Below, one piece after another: positions 10,167-16,968 of a DNA stretch of 64,000 nt. Under the pieces are notes generated by a model. That model was not told the DNA's origin, searched no databases, and saw only the letters and a program-made list of their open reading frames with translations. A program made the translations under genes and the position numbers. Source of the DNA: Methylotenera sp. GTDB taxonomy: Bacteria; Pseudomonadota; Gammaproteobacteria; Burkholderiales; Methylophilaceae. Location of the stretch: NCBI GenBank assembly GCA_013141075.1, contig JABFRQ010000005.1, forward strand, positions 434,001 through 498,000, written 5' to 3'. The stretch's first letter is position 1; every line of letters begins with the position of its first letter.

Positions 10167-10937
10167 TTAATTGGAGTCAGGTTTAAATGGGTTTCTTTGA
10201 GAGCTTCCAGCATGGCCTCGAACAACCCATTCTGTATACTCAGGCCTGAACTCACTTACAATAGCTAACATAGCCAACGTAGGTTCCTCTGTTCTTTGAA
10301 TTACATTTTCCCATTTATCTGCGCTAATTTTTCCAGCAGATCGCTTTGCTAAATAGTCGAATAGTTGCTGACCATCTAATGCAACCCAGTCGTTTATTAC
10401 CCATGTTAAGCGGTCAGCAGCAGTAAGTTTGCTTAGGTCTGGTATTGGTGAACCAGAGGGGTAGTCTGCTGTAATCAGTTCATGATTACCAGTTAGAACC
10501 CAGTTTTGAGTATCAGGAAATTTATTGCACCAAAATTTGAGTAAATCTTCTGAAACACTTTGTTTTTCGTAATAAAAGCTTTTCCATTTATTTGCCTTAA
10601 TACCACTGATTGATTCAAGCTTTGTAAATCGCCCTCTGGCCTGAAATCTCATTGATATGAACTCTCTAAGTCTCGAAGAAACAACTTTGTCACCAGAGTA
10701 AATTGCAAAATCAGATTTTTCTGAAACAGGAAACTCGTAATCCTGATATGTGGTTTCCCAGAACTGTATTAATTCTTGTGTGGCAACTTGTTTTCTGTAC
10801 AAAAAATTTTGCCACTTACTTGCGCTAATCCCACTTAGTGTTTCAAGTTCTTTAAATCGCCCTCTAGCATGGAATCTTTTATTTACTAATTCCCTCAGCT
10901 TTTCGCTAATTTCTTCATTGATCAAAAAAAGTTTCAT
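10167..10937 (-). CDS. Protein of three internal repeats, putative DNA-binding regulator
   Basis: 256 residues, not recognised. It contains two clear tandem modules (RFHARGRFKELETLSGISASKWQ... at ~20-70 and RFQARGRFTKLESISGIKANKWK... at ~92-145) and a third degenerate one (LAKRSAGKISADKWENVIQR... at ~190-240). Each ends in a helix containing W and F/Y, and each looks like a small helix-turn-helix (LSGISASKWQNFLYRK). The gene is divergent from the excisionase-like gene at 11025 across an 87-base gap holding a perfect 7-bp inverted repeat. I infer a DNA-binding switch controlling integration or replication genes. No enzyme motif is visible. Confidence 0.5.
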   Translation of the reverse strand: MKLFLINEEISEKLRELVNKRFHARGRFKELETLSGISASKWQNFLYRKQVATQELIQFWETTYQDYEFPVSEKSDFAIYSGDKVVSSRLREFISMRFQARGRFTKLESISGIKANKWKSFYYEKQSVSEDLLKFWCNKFPDTQNWVLTGNHELITADYPSGSPIPDLSKLTAADRLTWVINDWVALDGQQLFDYLAKRSAGKISADKWENVIQRTEEPTLAMLAIVSEFRPEYTEWVVRGHAGSSQRNPFKPDSN

Positions 10938-10978
10938 ATTTTGCCTAGTAACTACTTGTAAAGTTAGCTAACAATATC

Positions 10979-10996
10979 GTATAGTGTGAACTATAC
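10979..10996. promoter_or_regulatory. Inverted-repeat operator candidate
   Basis: Perfect dyad GTATAGT-GTGA-ACTATAC in the intergenic region between two divergent genes (starts at 10937 and 11025). Its position suits an operator for the repeat-protein gene product or for the excisionase-like protein. The binding protein is unknown. Confidence 0.55.
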
Positions 10997-11024
10997 TATT
11001 TATTGTTACATATTGAACATTATA

Positions 11025-11240
11025 ATGAATGATACAACAAAAGACGTTATCCCTTTGTTATCTAACATAATGCCTCCTTTCGTATCACGTGAGCGCTTTG
11101 CAGAGTTAACAGGGGTTCCAAAGGGTGTAGTAGTTGGATTTATTAACAGAGGATATTTGCCTACTATTTCGATAGGAAAGTATAGCTTTGTGAATCTTGA
11201 ATTAATTCGCAAACGTTGCCTTGAAGACGAATTCAAGTAA
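11025..11240 (+). CDS. Excisionase/AlpA-like small DNA-binding protein
   Basis: 71 residues from ATG 11025; a longer in-frame GTG start at 10986 would run through the operator dyad and is less likely. The segment FVSRERFAELTGVPKGVVVGFINRGYLPTISIGKYSFVNLELIRKRCL is a winged-helix of the MerR/AlpA/excisionase type (helix - turn - helix followed by a GKYSFV wing). Such proteins set the direction of tyrosine integrases or activate int. It is followed 22 bases later by the trfA-like gene, so it could also be a replication copy-number regulator. Confidence 0.6.
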   Translation: MNDTTKDVIPLLSNIMPPFVSRERFAELTGVPKGVVVGFINRGYLPTISIGKYSFVNLELIRKRCLEDEFK

Positions 11241-11262
11241 GTGCAAACGAGTGTTTTGAGCT

Positions 11263-12165
11263 TTGAAAAACGTAAATCTTTTGCTAAGTGCTAAAGGGGA
11301 AAATGATGGTGAATATCATCTTCACCCATTTCCTAATATAGCCAAAAAAGCGTTTGAAGCTAAAGCTAGAAAATCTGAAGTAAAGAAATTAGCACTTACA
11401 AGCCCCAAAGAAATAGCGATAAGGCAACTCCCATTATGGGCTGAAGCCCTACGATGTTTACCAAACGAAATAGCCCATTCCGCGCTATTTAATGCAAAAA
11501 ATCGCAAACAGCCGAGAGTCTATTTAAAGCAGTCAGAAATTGCAGTAATAGGTGACGGAAAAATCACCTATACAGGCGAAGAGTTACGTCAGGACGATGA
11601 GACTGTGTGGCTACAGCTTATTCACCTAGCAAAAGAACGCCCACTAGGTAACACGGTAGATTTTACGCCATACGCCTTATGTAGTGCAGTTGGCTGGTCA
11701 ATTGACGGCAGGAGCTATAAGCGCTTGCGCCAGTGCTTGGATAGGATGCAAGCAACGTCATTATCTATTTATTCATCACGCTTAAAAGAAGGCGTGAGTC
11801 TTTCAATGATTCCAATGTTCAAGTGGTGTGACGAAGCTGGTAAGGCACTAACCAAATATCAAGTCAAGATCGCTCCTGAGCTTGTAACTCTGTTTGGTGA
11901 AGTTCATTACACAAGGCTTGAATGGTCTCAACGTCTAGCATTACCCGACGGCATTGCAACATGGCTACATAGTTACTACGCCAGTCACAATAAACCATTC
12001 CCAGTAAAAATAGGCACCTTGAAAATTGGGGCAGGCATTACGACTGAATGTGTTGCAGCCTTGCGTCAATTAATTGAAAAAGCTTTAGCGCGATTGGTAG
12101 CGGTTGGATTTTTGGAGTCATGGGAAATTGTAGGTGAATTGGTGCATGTGAAAAGGAGAGTTTAG
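11263..12165 (+). CDS. trfA: TrfA-family plasmid replication initiator
   Basis: 300 residues. The central and C-terminal body (LPLWAEALRCLPNEIAHSALFNAKNRKQPR, TYTGEELRQDDETVWLQLIHLAKE, VGWSIDGRSYKRLRQCLDRMQATSLSIYSSRL, HYTRLEWSQRLALPDGIATWLHSYYASH, GFLESWEIVGELVHVKRR) is that of TrfA, the iteron-binding winged-helix initiator of IncP-type plasmids. The start appears to be TTG. Four iterons and a DnaA box follow the gene, so the replication unit looks complete. It shows that the left end of this island descends from a plasmid or can replicate after excision. Confidence 0.85.
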   Translation: MKNVNLLLSAKGENDGEYHLHPFPNIAKKAFEAKARKSEVKKLALTSPKEIAIRQLPLWAEALRCLPNEIAHSALFNAKNRKQPRVYLKQSEIAVIGDGKITYTGEELRQDDETVWLQLIHLAKERPLGNTVDFTPYALCSAVGWSIDGRSYKRLRQCLDRMQATSLSIYSSRLKEGVSLSMIPMFKWCDEAGKALTKYQVKIAPELVTLFGEVHYTRLEWSQRLALPDGIATWLHSYYASHNKPFPVKIGTLKIGAGITTECVAALRQLIEKALARLVAVGFLESWEIVGELVHVKRRV

Positions 12166-12418
12166 GGAAATTTTAAGTGACTGTAAATATTGTGTTTAGA
12201 ACTAGAAGTTTTGCCACTAGGTATTGTGTTTAGAACTAGGGTCTATTGTGTTTAGAAATAGAAATTATTGTGTTTAGAACTATTTAAAAAACTAAACAAA
12301 CGTATATGTAGCAAGGGTTACAGAGGATTAAAAATGTCAGCTAACCGTTTTTAACCTTTATATAACCTATTAGGGTGTGGATAACTATGAATGTAAACAA
12401 TAAAAAAGGAGCAAGAAA
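12166..12418 (+). other. oriV-like region: four iterons and a DnaA box
   Basis: Four direct copies of TATTGTGTTTAGAACTAG start at 12188, 12222, 12244 and 12266 (copies 3 and 4 have one change each). The last three are exactly 22 bases apart, two helical turns, and the first is 34 bases ahead. A consensus DnaA box TGTGGATAA lies at 12376-12384, with AT-rich sequence between. Placement right after a TrfA-type initiator gene makes this the vegetative origin candidate. Confidence 0.85.
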
Positions 12419-13114
12419 ATGAAGGTAGCAGTTATTAACTTTTCGGGGAATGTTGGCAAGTCAACAATTGCCCGTCACTTATTGGCTTCACGTATGAGCA
12501 ATGCACCAGTAATACCTGTGGAGTCTATCAATTCAGACGGTACACAAGATGAAACAATCAAAGGCAAGCAATTTGGTGAACTGCAAGAAGCACTAATACT
12601 GATGGATGATGCTGTGGTTGATGTAGGAGCATCTAACGTCGAGGACTTTGTAAATCTCATGAAGCAATACAAAGGCAGTCATGAAGATTTTGATTATTTC
12701 GTCGTACCTACAGTGCCAAAAAGTAAACAAATGCGAGACACGATCAGTACGATTGACGCGCTTTCAGACATTGGCATTCCAGCAAAAAAAATACGTATGA
12801 TTTTTAACATGGTAGAGCTGGATGAAACACCTGAGCGTGAGTTTTCAGGGTTGTTTGAGTATCACAATGCAGAAAAGAAATTCACGTTGCGAACTGATGC
12901 AGTAATTCATGTGAATGATATTTATGCCAAGGTGAACGGATCGGAGAAAAGCATTATAGACATTCTCAAGGATAAGACTGACTACAGAGAAAAAATCAAA
13001 ACTGCTGAAAGCTCTAATGACAAGTTGCAGTATGCACAAATGGTTGGGATTAAACGTTTAGCAGCAGGTGTAACTGAAGAACTAGACGCAGTCTTTTCAA
13101 CGCTGTTTAAGTGA
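12419..13114 (+). CDS. stbB: StbB-like ParA-family P-loop ATPase
   Basis: 231 residues. It opens with VAVINFSGNVGKSTIARHLL, a deviant Walker A (GNVGKST), followed by a switch region LMDDAVVDVGASN (Walker A'-like D-V-G-A) and YFVVPTVPK, the layout of small ParA/MinD ATPases of plasmids. My best match is StbB of broad-host plasmids, which sets plasmid positioning and conjugation. Next to it lies a coiled-coil/TM protein in the StbC position. GGAG lies 10 bases before the ATG. The assignment to StbB rather than another ParA type is moderate. Confidence 0.6.
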   Translation: MKVAVINFSGNVGKSTIARHLLASRMSNAPVIPVESINSDGTQDETIKGKQFGELQEALILMDDAVVDVGASNVEDFVNLMKQYKGSHEDFDYFVVPTVPKSKQMRDTISTIDALSDIGIPAKKIRMIFNMVELDETPEREFSGLFEYHNAEKKFTLRTDAVIHVNDIYAKVNGSEKSIIDILKDKTDYREKIKTAESSNDKLQYAQMVGIKRLAAGVTEELDAVFSTLFK

Positions 13115-13128
13115 TATTAGGGTAAATC

Positions 13129-13599
13129 ATGGCCTTAGAGACTACAACACGTGACGCGCTCTTAGCTGAAATATTGGGCGATATTGGCCGATTGCATGAT
13201 TCAGTTAACTCACTTACAAACATGCTGCCAACACAAGCTGAATTAGTTGAAACAAAAATCACAGGGCTAATTGGACTTTTGCAAGTCGGAGTTGATTTGT
13301 ATGAAAAGCAAATAAAAGAGCACACAAATACTAATGCGGCCAAAGTTCGTATGCAAATGGAAAGTGATGTACTAAGTGCAATCGTAAAGTTTGAAAAAAC
13401 AACGAATGACAGTGTTCAGGCTGCACTGAAGGAAATTGAAATTACAGCCAAGCAAACAATAAAAAACGAAGTTTCTAGGCCTACCCAAAAGGCGCTTGAA
13501 ACATTACATCAAGGCTTTGGGAAAACTCTGGTTTATTGTTTAGCCTCAAGTTTTGTTGGTAGCTTAATGGCGGTAGCAATAATACACATTACAAATTGA
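13129..13599 (+). CDS. StbC/TraM-like coiled-coil membrane protein
   Basis: 156 residues: an N-terminal helical part with DALLAEILGDIGRLHDSVNSL, a long predicted coiled coil (Ala/Glu/Lys-rich, ~60-130) and one C-terminal membrane helix (TLVYCLASSFVGSLMAVAIIHI). It starts 14 bases after the ParA-like gene, the position of StbC in stb operons; IncP TraM has the same build. It probably anchors the ATPase or the transfer apparatus at the inner membrane. No specific family is certain. Confidence 0.5.
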   Translation: MALETTTRDALLAEILGDIGRLHDSVNSLTNMLPTQAELVETKITGLIGLLQVGVDLYEKQIKEHTNTNAAKVRMQMESDVLSAIVKFEKTTNDSVQAALKEIEITAKQTIKNEVSRPTQKALETLHQGFGKTLVYCLASSFVGSLMAVAIIHITN

Positions 13600-13628
13600 A
13601 GTGTCAGAAAATCAAGAGAAGGGAATAT

Positions 13629-13868
13629 ATGAAAACGTTAACGCTAGATGGATTCGCTAAAAAAACTACCCAATTGGCGACATCGGTAACACGCAAGTTT
13701 GATGAGAAAGAAAAAAATCCATCAAGTAGCTTTATTGCAAATGCGCTATTGCTGCCAATGATAATGCAAACATTCAGATTAAGTGCGGCTTGTGTTTTGA
13801 TATTACTAGGAATTGCCCTTACAACAGTTACGGCCGTTTATACAAATTTAAAGGAACTAAAAAAATGA
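13629..13868 (+). CDS. Small single-pass membrane protein
   Basis: 79 residues from ATG 13629 (preceded by GAGAAGGG). A basic N-terminal half (KTTQLATSVTRKFDEKEKNP) is followed by one hydrophobic helix (FRLSAACVLILLGIALTTVTAVYT). It overlaps the following lipoprotein gene by 4 bases, so the two are translationally coupled. Not recognised; by position in a mating-pair-formation remnant it may belong to the transfer genes. Confidence 0.5.
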   Translation: MKTLTLDGFAKKTTQLATSVTRKFDEKEKNPSSSFIANALLLPMIMQTFRLSAACVLILLGIALTTVTAVYTNLKELKK

Positions 13869-14059
13869 AAAAAAATACTATGTTAATTGCATTAGGTGTC
13901 GTGCTAACCGTTTTCTTAATGGGGTGCGATAAAGAAAGTGAACTTGAAAAAACCATGAGAGAGGGCGCGGAAACAAGTAAACAAATGGCTGGGACAAATC
14001 GCCCTATTCCAGTTCCAAACCTTGAGCCTGACAACCCACAACCTAAAAGAAAGGAATAA
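13865..14059 (+). CDS. Small lipoprotein, entry-exclusion or VirB7-like
   Basis: 64 residues with a lipoprotein signal peptide and lipobox (LGVVLTVFLMGC, Cys ~20), then a short charged domain. The C-terminus contains MAGTNRPIPVPN, nearly the same as the C-terminus of the VirB5-like protein encoded 1.8 kb downstream (MAGTNRPIPAVN). In pKM101-type systems the entry-exclusion lipoprotein gene lies beside virB5/virB6, so Eex is one reading; a VirB7-type core lipoprotein is the other. It abuts the virB6-like gene. Confidence 0.55.
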   Translation: MKKNTMLIALGVVLTVFLMGCDKESELEKTMREGAETSKQMAGTNRPIPVPNLEPDNPQPKRKE

Positions 14060-15108
14060 TGATGGCCGCCTCACAGGTTTTTCAAAACCTTTTCGATTAT
14101 TCGGACGGGGTTGTAACCAAATACATAACGGACGTTGCAGCATCTACCGCTAGCTCGTTTCACGGCTTCGCCCAATCCCTACTTCTCATTTACATGGCGT
14201 TATGGGGGTGGTCGATGATAAGAGGCCTAATCCAAGAGCCTGTAATGGATGGTGCGATTAGAATGATAAAAATATCCATCATTTTTGCCCTTGCAACAAG
14301 CTCTGCGCTCTACGCTCAATATGTTTCTGATTTTTTTTATAACTGGCCAACTGAATTAGCCAGCCAGTTACAAGGCGTACCTGCAACCACCTCTGCACAA
14401 ATGCTAGATCAAATGCTGGATAAAGGCACAACGTTAGCAGGTTCAGCGTGGGAGAAGGCAAGTATAGCTAATCTAGGTGCATATATTCTTGCAGCCATTG
14501 TCTACGTGCTGACATGGGTTACGACTGGAATATCAGGGGTGATTATCATCATGGCAAAACTAACTCTTGCAATAACGTTAGCCCTTGGTCCGTTGTTCAT
14601 ATTGGGTTTGATGTTTGAGCCATCTAAACGTTGGTTTGATTCTTGGCTTGGAGCTGCGGTTACGGAAGGATTAGCTATGGTGATGACTATATTAGCTGCA
14701 ACTATGGGCTTCAAATTAATGAACGCTGCCTACGATGCAACAATGGCAGACGCTGCTTCAAATAGCGGTATCGCTACGATGTCTGCGATTAGTGGCCTTG
14801 TGATTTATGGTATGGCTTCGTTATTTGTTATTCAACGTATGCCAAGTCTAGCTGGGAGTATAGGCGGTTCATTCTCTAGCGGTTCTGAAAATCCCGTAGG
14901 CTGGGCTTATAACAAGCTCAAAGGGGCGGCCAGCGGTTCAGCAACAATGGGCAAAGCCACTTATAAGGGCGGAAAAGCCGCCTATAAAGGCATTAGTCGT
15001 GCTGCTGGCAAGTTTGGTAAAGGCTCTGGTGGCGGGAGTGTAAAAGGTTCAAGCTCTCCAAAACCAGCCGCTATCTACCGAAAAATCACAACAAGACGCA
15101 ATAAGTAA
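14059..15108 (+). CDS. virB6: VirB6/TrbL-like type IV secretion inner-membrane protein
   Basis: 349-residue polytopic protein with about six hydrophobic segments, including LLLIYMALWGWSMIRGL, IIFALATSSALYA, LGAYILAAIVYVLTWVTTGISGVIIIMAKLTLAITLALGPLFILGLMFEPSKRWFDSWLGAAVTEGLAMVM, the central VirB6 signature, and ISGLVIYGMASLFVI. The tail is Gly/Ser/Lys-rich (GSATMGKATYKGGKAAYKG). VirB6 lines the T4SS inner-membrane channel. Only VirB5 and VirB6 of the ~11 usual subunits are in the window, so this is a remnant or a helper-dependent set. Confidence 0.82.
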   Translation: MMAASQVFQNLFDYSDGVVTKYITDVAASTASSFHGFAQSLLLIYMALWGWSMIRGLIQEPVMDGAIRMIKISIIFALATSSALYAQYVSDFFYNWPTELASQLQGVPATTSAQMLDQMLDKGTTLAGSAWEKASIANLGAYILAAIVYVLTWVTTGISGVIIIMAKLTLAITLALGPLFILGLMFEPSKRWFDSWLGAAVTEGLAMVMTILAATMGFKLMNAAYDATMADAASNSGIATMSAISGLVIYGMASLFVIQRMPSLAGSIGGSFSSGSENPVGWAYNKLKGAASGSATMGKATYKGGKAAYKGISRAAGKFGKGSGGGSVKGSSSPKPAAIYRKITTRRNK

Positions 15109-15135
15109 TCTGTCTAACTTAAAGGGGATAAATCC

Positions 15136-15852
15136 ATGAAATCATCAAAAAAAATCTTAGCTGCTATAGCTCTTTGCTTCAGCCTTTCAAGTCCTGCTTT
15201 TGCTGGCGGCATTCCAGTGATCGACGTTTCTAGCTTGGCGCAACAAATTCAACAAGTTGCAGCTTGGGCGCAACAATATCAACAAATGACACAGCAAATT
15301 CAACAGTTGCAACAACAAATAGCAAGCACTACAGGCTCACGCGGTTTTTCTTCAGCGTTGAATAGCCCAGCATTCCAACAAGCTAGACGTATGCTGCCTC
15401 AAGATGCTCAAGCGCTACTTGATTTAGCTGTTAATGGTTCTTACGGAAATCTAGCCAATTCGATTAGTAGTATTAAGCAAAATACTACAACGCTAAATAG
15501 AGGTAATTTTAGTGACCAATTAGGCTCCGATATGTGGGAAGCCGATTTAAACCGCGCAGCTAGTAATAAAGCTTTAAGTATGGAGGCCTACAATTCCGCT
15601 CAACAAAGACTAAGCAACCTTGAAAGCTTAATGTCACAAATCAGCACTACCGATGACCCTAAAGCTATTGGTGAGCTGCAAGCACGTATAGCAACCGAAC
15701 AGGGGCTTATTCAAAATGAACAAGCGAAAATTCAAGCTATGTCTATGTTGGTTGCCGCAGAGAAACAAATTAGCGAAACACAAGCGCGTGATATTTCAGT
15801 CCGCATGGCTGGGACAAACCGCCCTATACCTGCTGTGAACATCACACCATAA
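15136..15852 (+). CDS. virB5: VirB5-like minor pilin of a type IV secretion system
   Basis: 238 residues. It has a signal peptide (KILAAIALCFSLSSPAFAG), then the typical GIPVIDVSSLAQQIQQVAAWAQQYQQMTQQIQQLQQQI start of VirB5/TrbJ proteins, and a long helical body. GGGG precedes the ATG by about 10 bases. VirB5 sits at the pilus tip and contacts the recipient. It ends in the MAGTNRPIP motif shared with the lipoprotein encoded at 13865-14059. The order VirB6 then VirB5 is the reverse of the usual order. Confidence 0.78.
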   Translation: MKSSKKILAAIALCFSLSSPAFAGGIPVIDVSSLAQQIQQVAAWAQQYQQMTQQIQQLQQQIASTTGSRGFSSALNSPAFQQARRMLPQDAQALLDLAVNGSYGNLANSISSIKQNTTTLNRGNFSDQLGSDMWEADLNRAASNKALSMEAYNSAQQRLSNLESLMSQISTTDDPKAIGELQARIATEQGLIQNEQAKIQAMSMLVAAEKQISETQARDISVRMAGTNRPIPAVNITP

Positions 15853-16605
15853 AAACTTAATTAATTCCTAGTAACTAACATCAATTTCTACATAAGGCTG
15901 GCCGTCTTTTATGTCTGAAGGCATAGGGAATGGCTGGCCTCGGAGGCGAAAGTATGTCTACTTCATTACATAACGTAACATAACGATGGTAACGTAACAT
16001 AACAACTCTACTTAATTCATCTATCAAAATCTTAGAACATTCAACCAACAGATTTAAAAATAACTGATATTTGCAAATTTAACTAACCCCCTTTTTTTAT
16101 TGTAGAAAATACAATCTTTGCATACTAAATACTTTAATCGCAGGGGGCTGGCAATTTGGTTGAGGCGTAGCCGCAAGTTTTTTTGTGCGGCTAGGGTGAT
16201 TTACCAAATCAACGGCCTTTAGGCTGTTAGCCCTGCACGTACACAATGGTGAATTTCTAATTTAAGGGGTTCGTTACTCATCCTTCTTTAATCGTTTTAG
16301 AAGGGGGTTCGTGGATTCAGGGCAGTATTTATCTGCGTTTTTTTCTCGTTTTTGTTTAGCGCTTAATCCAGTAGTGTCATTTTCAAATTCAGTGACTCTG
16401 TTATCTTCAGGCGATATTGTAGGTGAAGTAATTTTAATACTCTTAATATATAGGCACGACAGATATGTTTACAAAACTCTACGAGTTTTCTAAAATATCC
16501 CGTGCCAAAGGGTAGCCCCTTTGAAACCCAGACAGCCTTCAGTCTGTCAGCTTGCCCTTTAGGGCAATTAAAAACGATGCTACTAACGTAGTGAAAGGCA
16601 AAGAA
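15853..16605 (+). other. Long intergenic region, candidate oriT
   Basis: 750 bases without a credible gene, directly before mobC and the relaxase. It contains (a) two direct copies of TAACGTAACATAAC at 15971 and 15990; (b) a nested dyad at 16154-16209, outer arms ATTTGGT/ACCAAAT and inner arms TAGCCGCA/TGCGGCTA around a T-rich loop; (c) small hairpins CAGAC...GTCTG at ~16530-16548 and TTGCCC-TTTA-GGGCAA at 16552-16567. Position and dyads suit a transfer origin, with nic near one of them. I cannot point to a nick sequence. A 60-codon frame at 16311-16493 has no protein character. Confidence 0.5.
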
Positions 16606-16968
16606 ATGGCAAGACCAAGAAAGCATCCTGAAGGGTTAAATCGCACTGTTAGCTTTAAGCTATCAGAAGTCGATTATTTGAATTACACGACTAAAGTTAA
16701 AGCTTCAGGTTTGCCAAATTCCGACTTTTTTCGTGAGGTGGTTTTAACCAATAAAACGCAGATCACGGCCAAGCCACAAAAATCTGAAGATAGAAAGCGC
16801 CTAGTGTTTTTGTTTGATAAAACCAGCAACAACCTAAATCAATTGGCGCATCGAGCAAATGCTGATTATTTAGCAGGAAGATTAAGCGAAGCTGTTTATG
16901 AGCAGCTTTTGTTAGAGCTTGAAAATATAGGCCGTTATTTGGAAGCGACTTTACCAAATGTTAATTAG
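16606..16968 (+). CDS. mobC: MobC-like relaxosome accessory protein
   Basis: 120 residues from ATG 16606 (AAAGGCAAAG upstream); a longer frame from 16552 would read through a hairpin. The N-terminal ribbon-helix-helix (RTVSFKLSEVDYLNYTTKVKASGLPNSDFFREVV) binds oriT, and the C-terminal half (LNQLAHRANADYLAGRLSEAVYEQLLLELENI) is the MobC/MobS domain that helps the relaxase melt the origin. It overlaps the relaxase gene by 11 bases. Confidence 0.85.
   Translation: MARPRKHPEGLNRTVSFKLSEVDYLNYTTKVKASGLPNSDFFREVVLTNKTQITAKPQKSEDRKRLVFLFDKTSNNLNQLAHRANADYLAGRLSEAVYEQLLLELENIGRYLEATLPNVN

Noticed and set aside
15971-16003. TAACGTAACATAAC repeats as a CRISPR start
   Set aside because: Only two copies with a 5-base gap, no spacers and no cas genes; more likely protein-binding sites near oriT.
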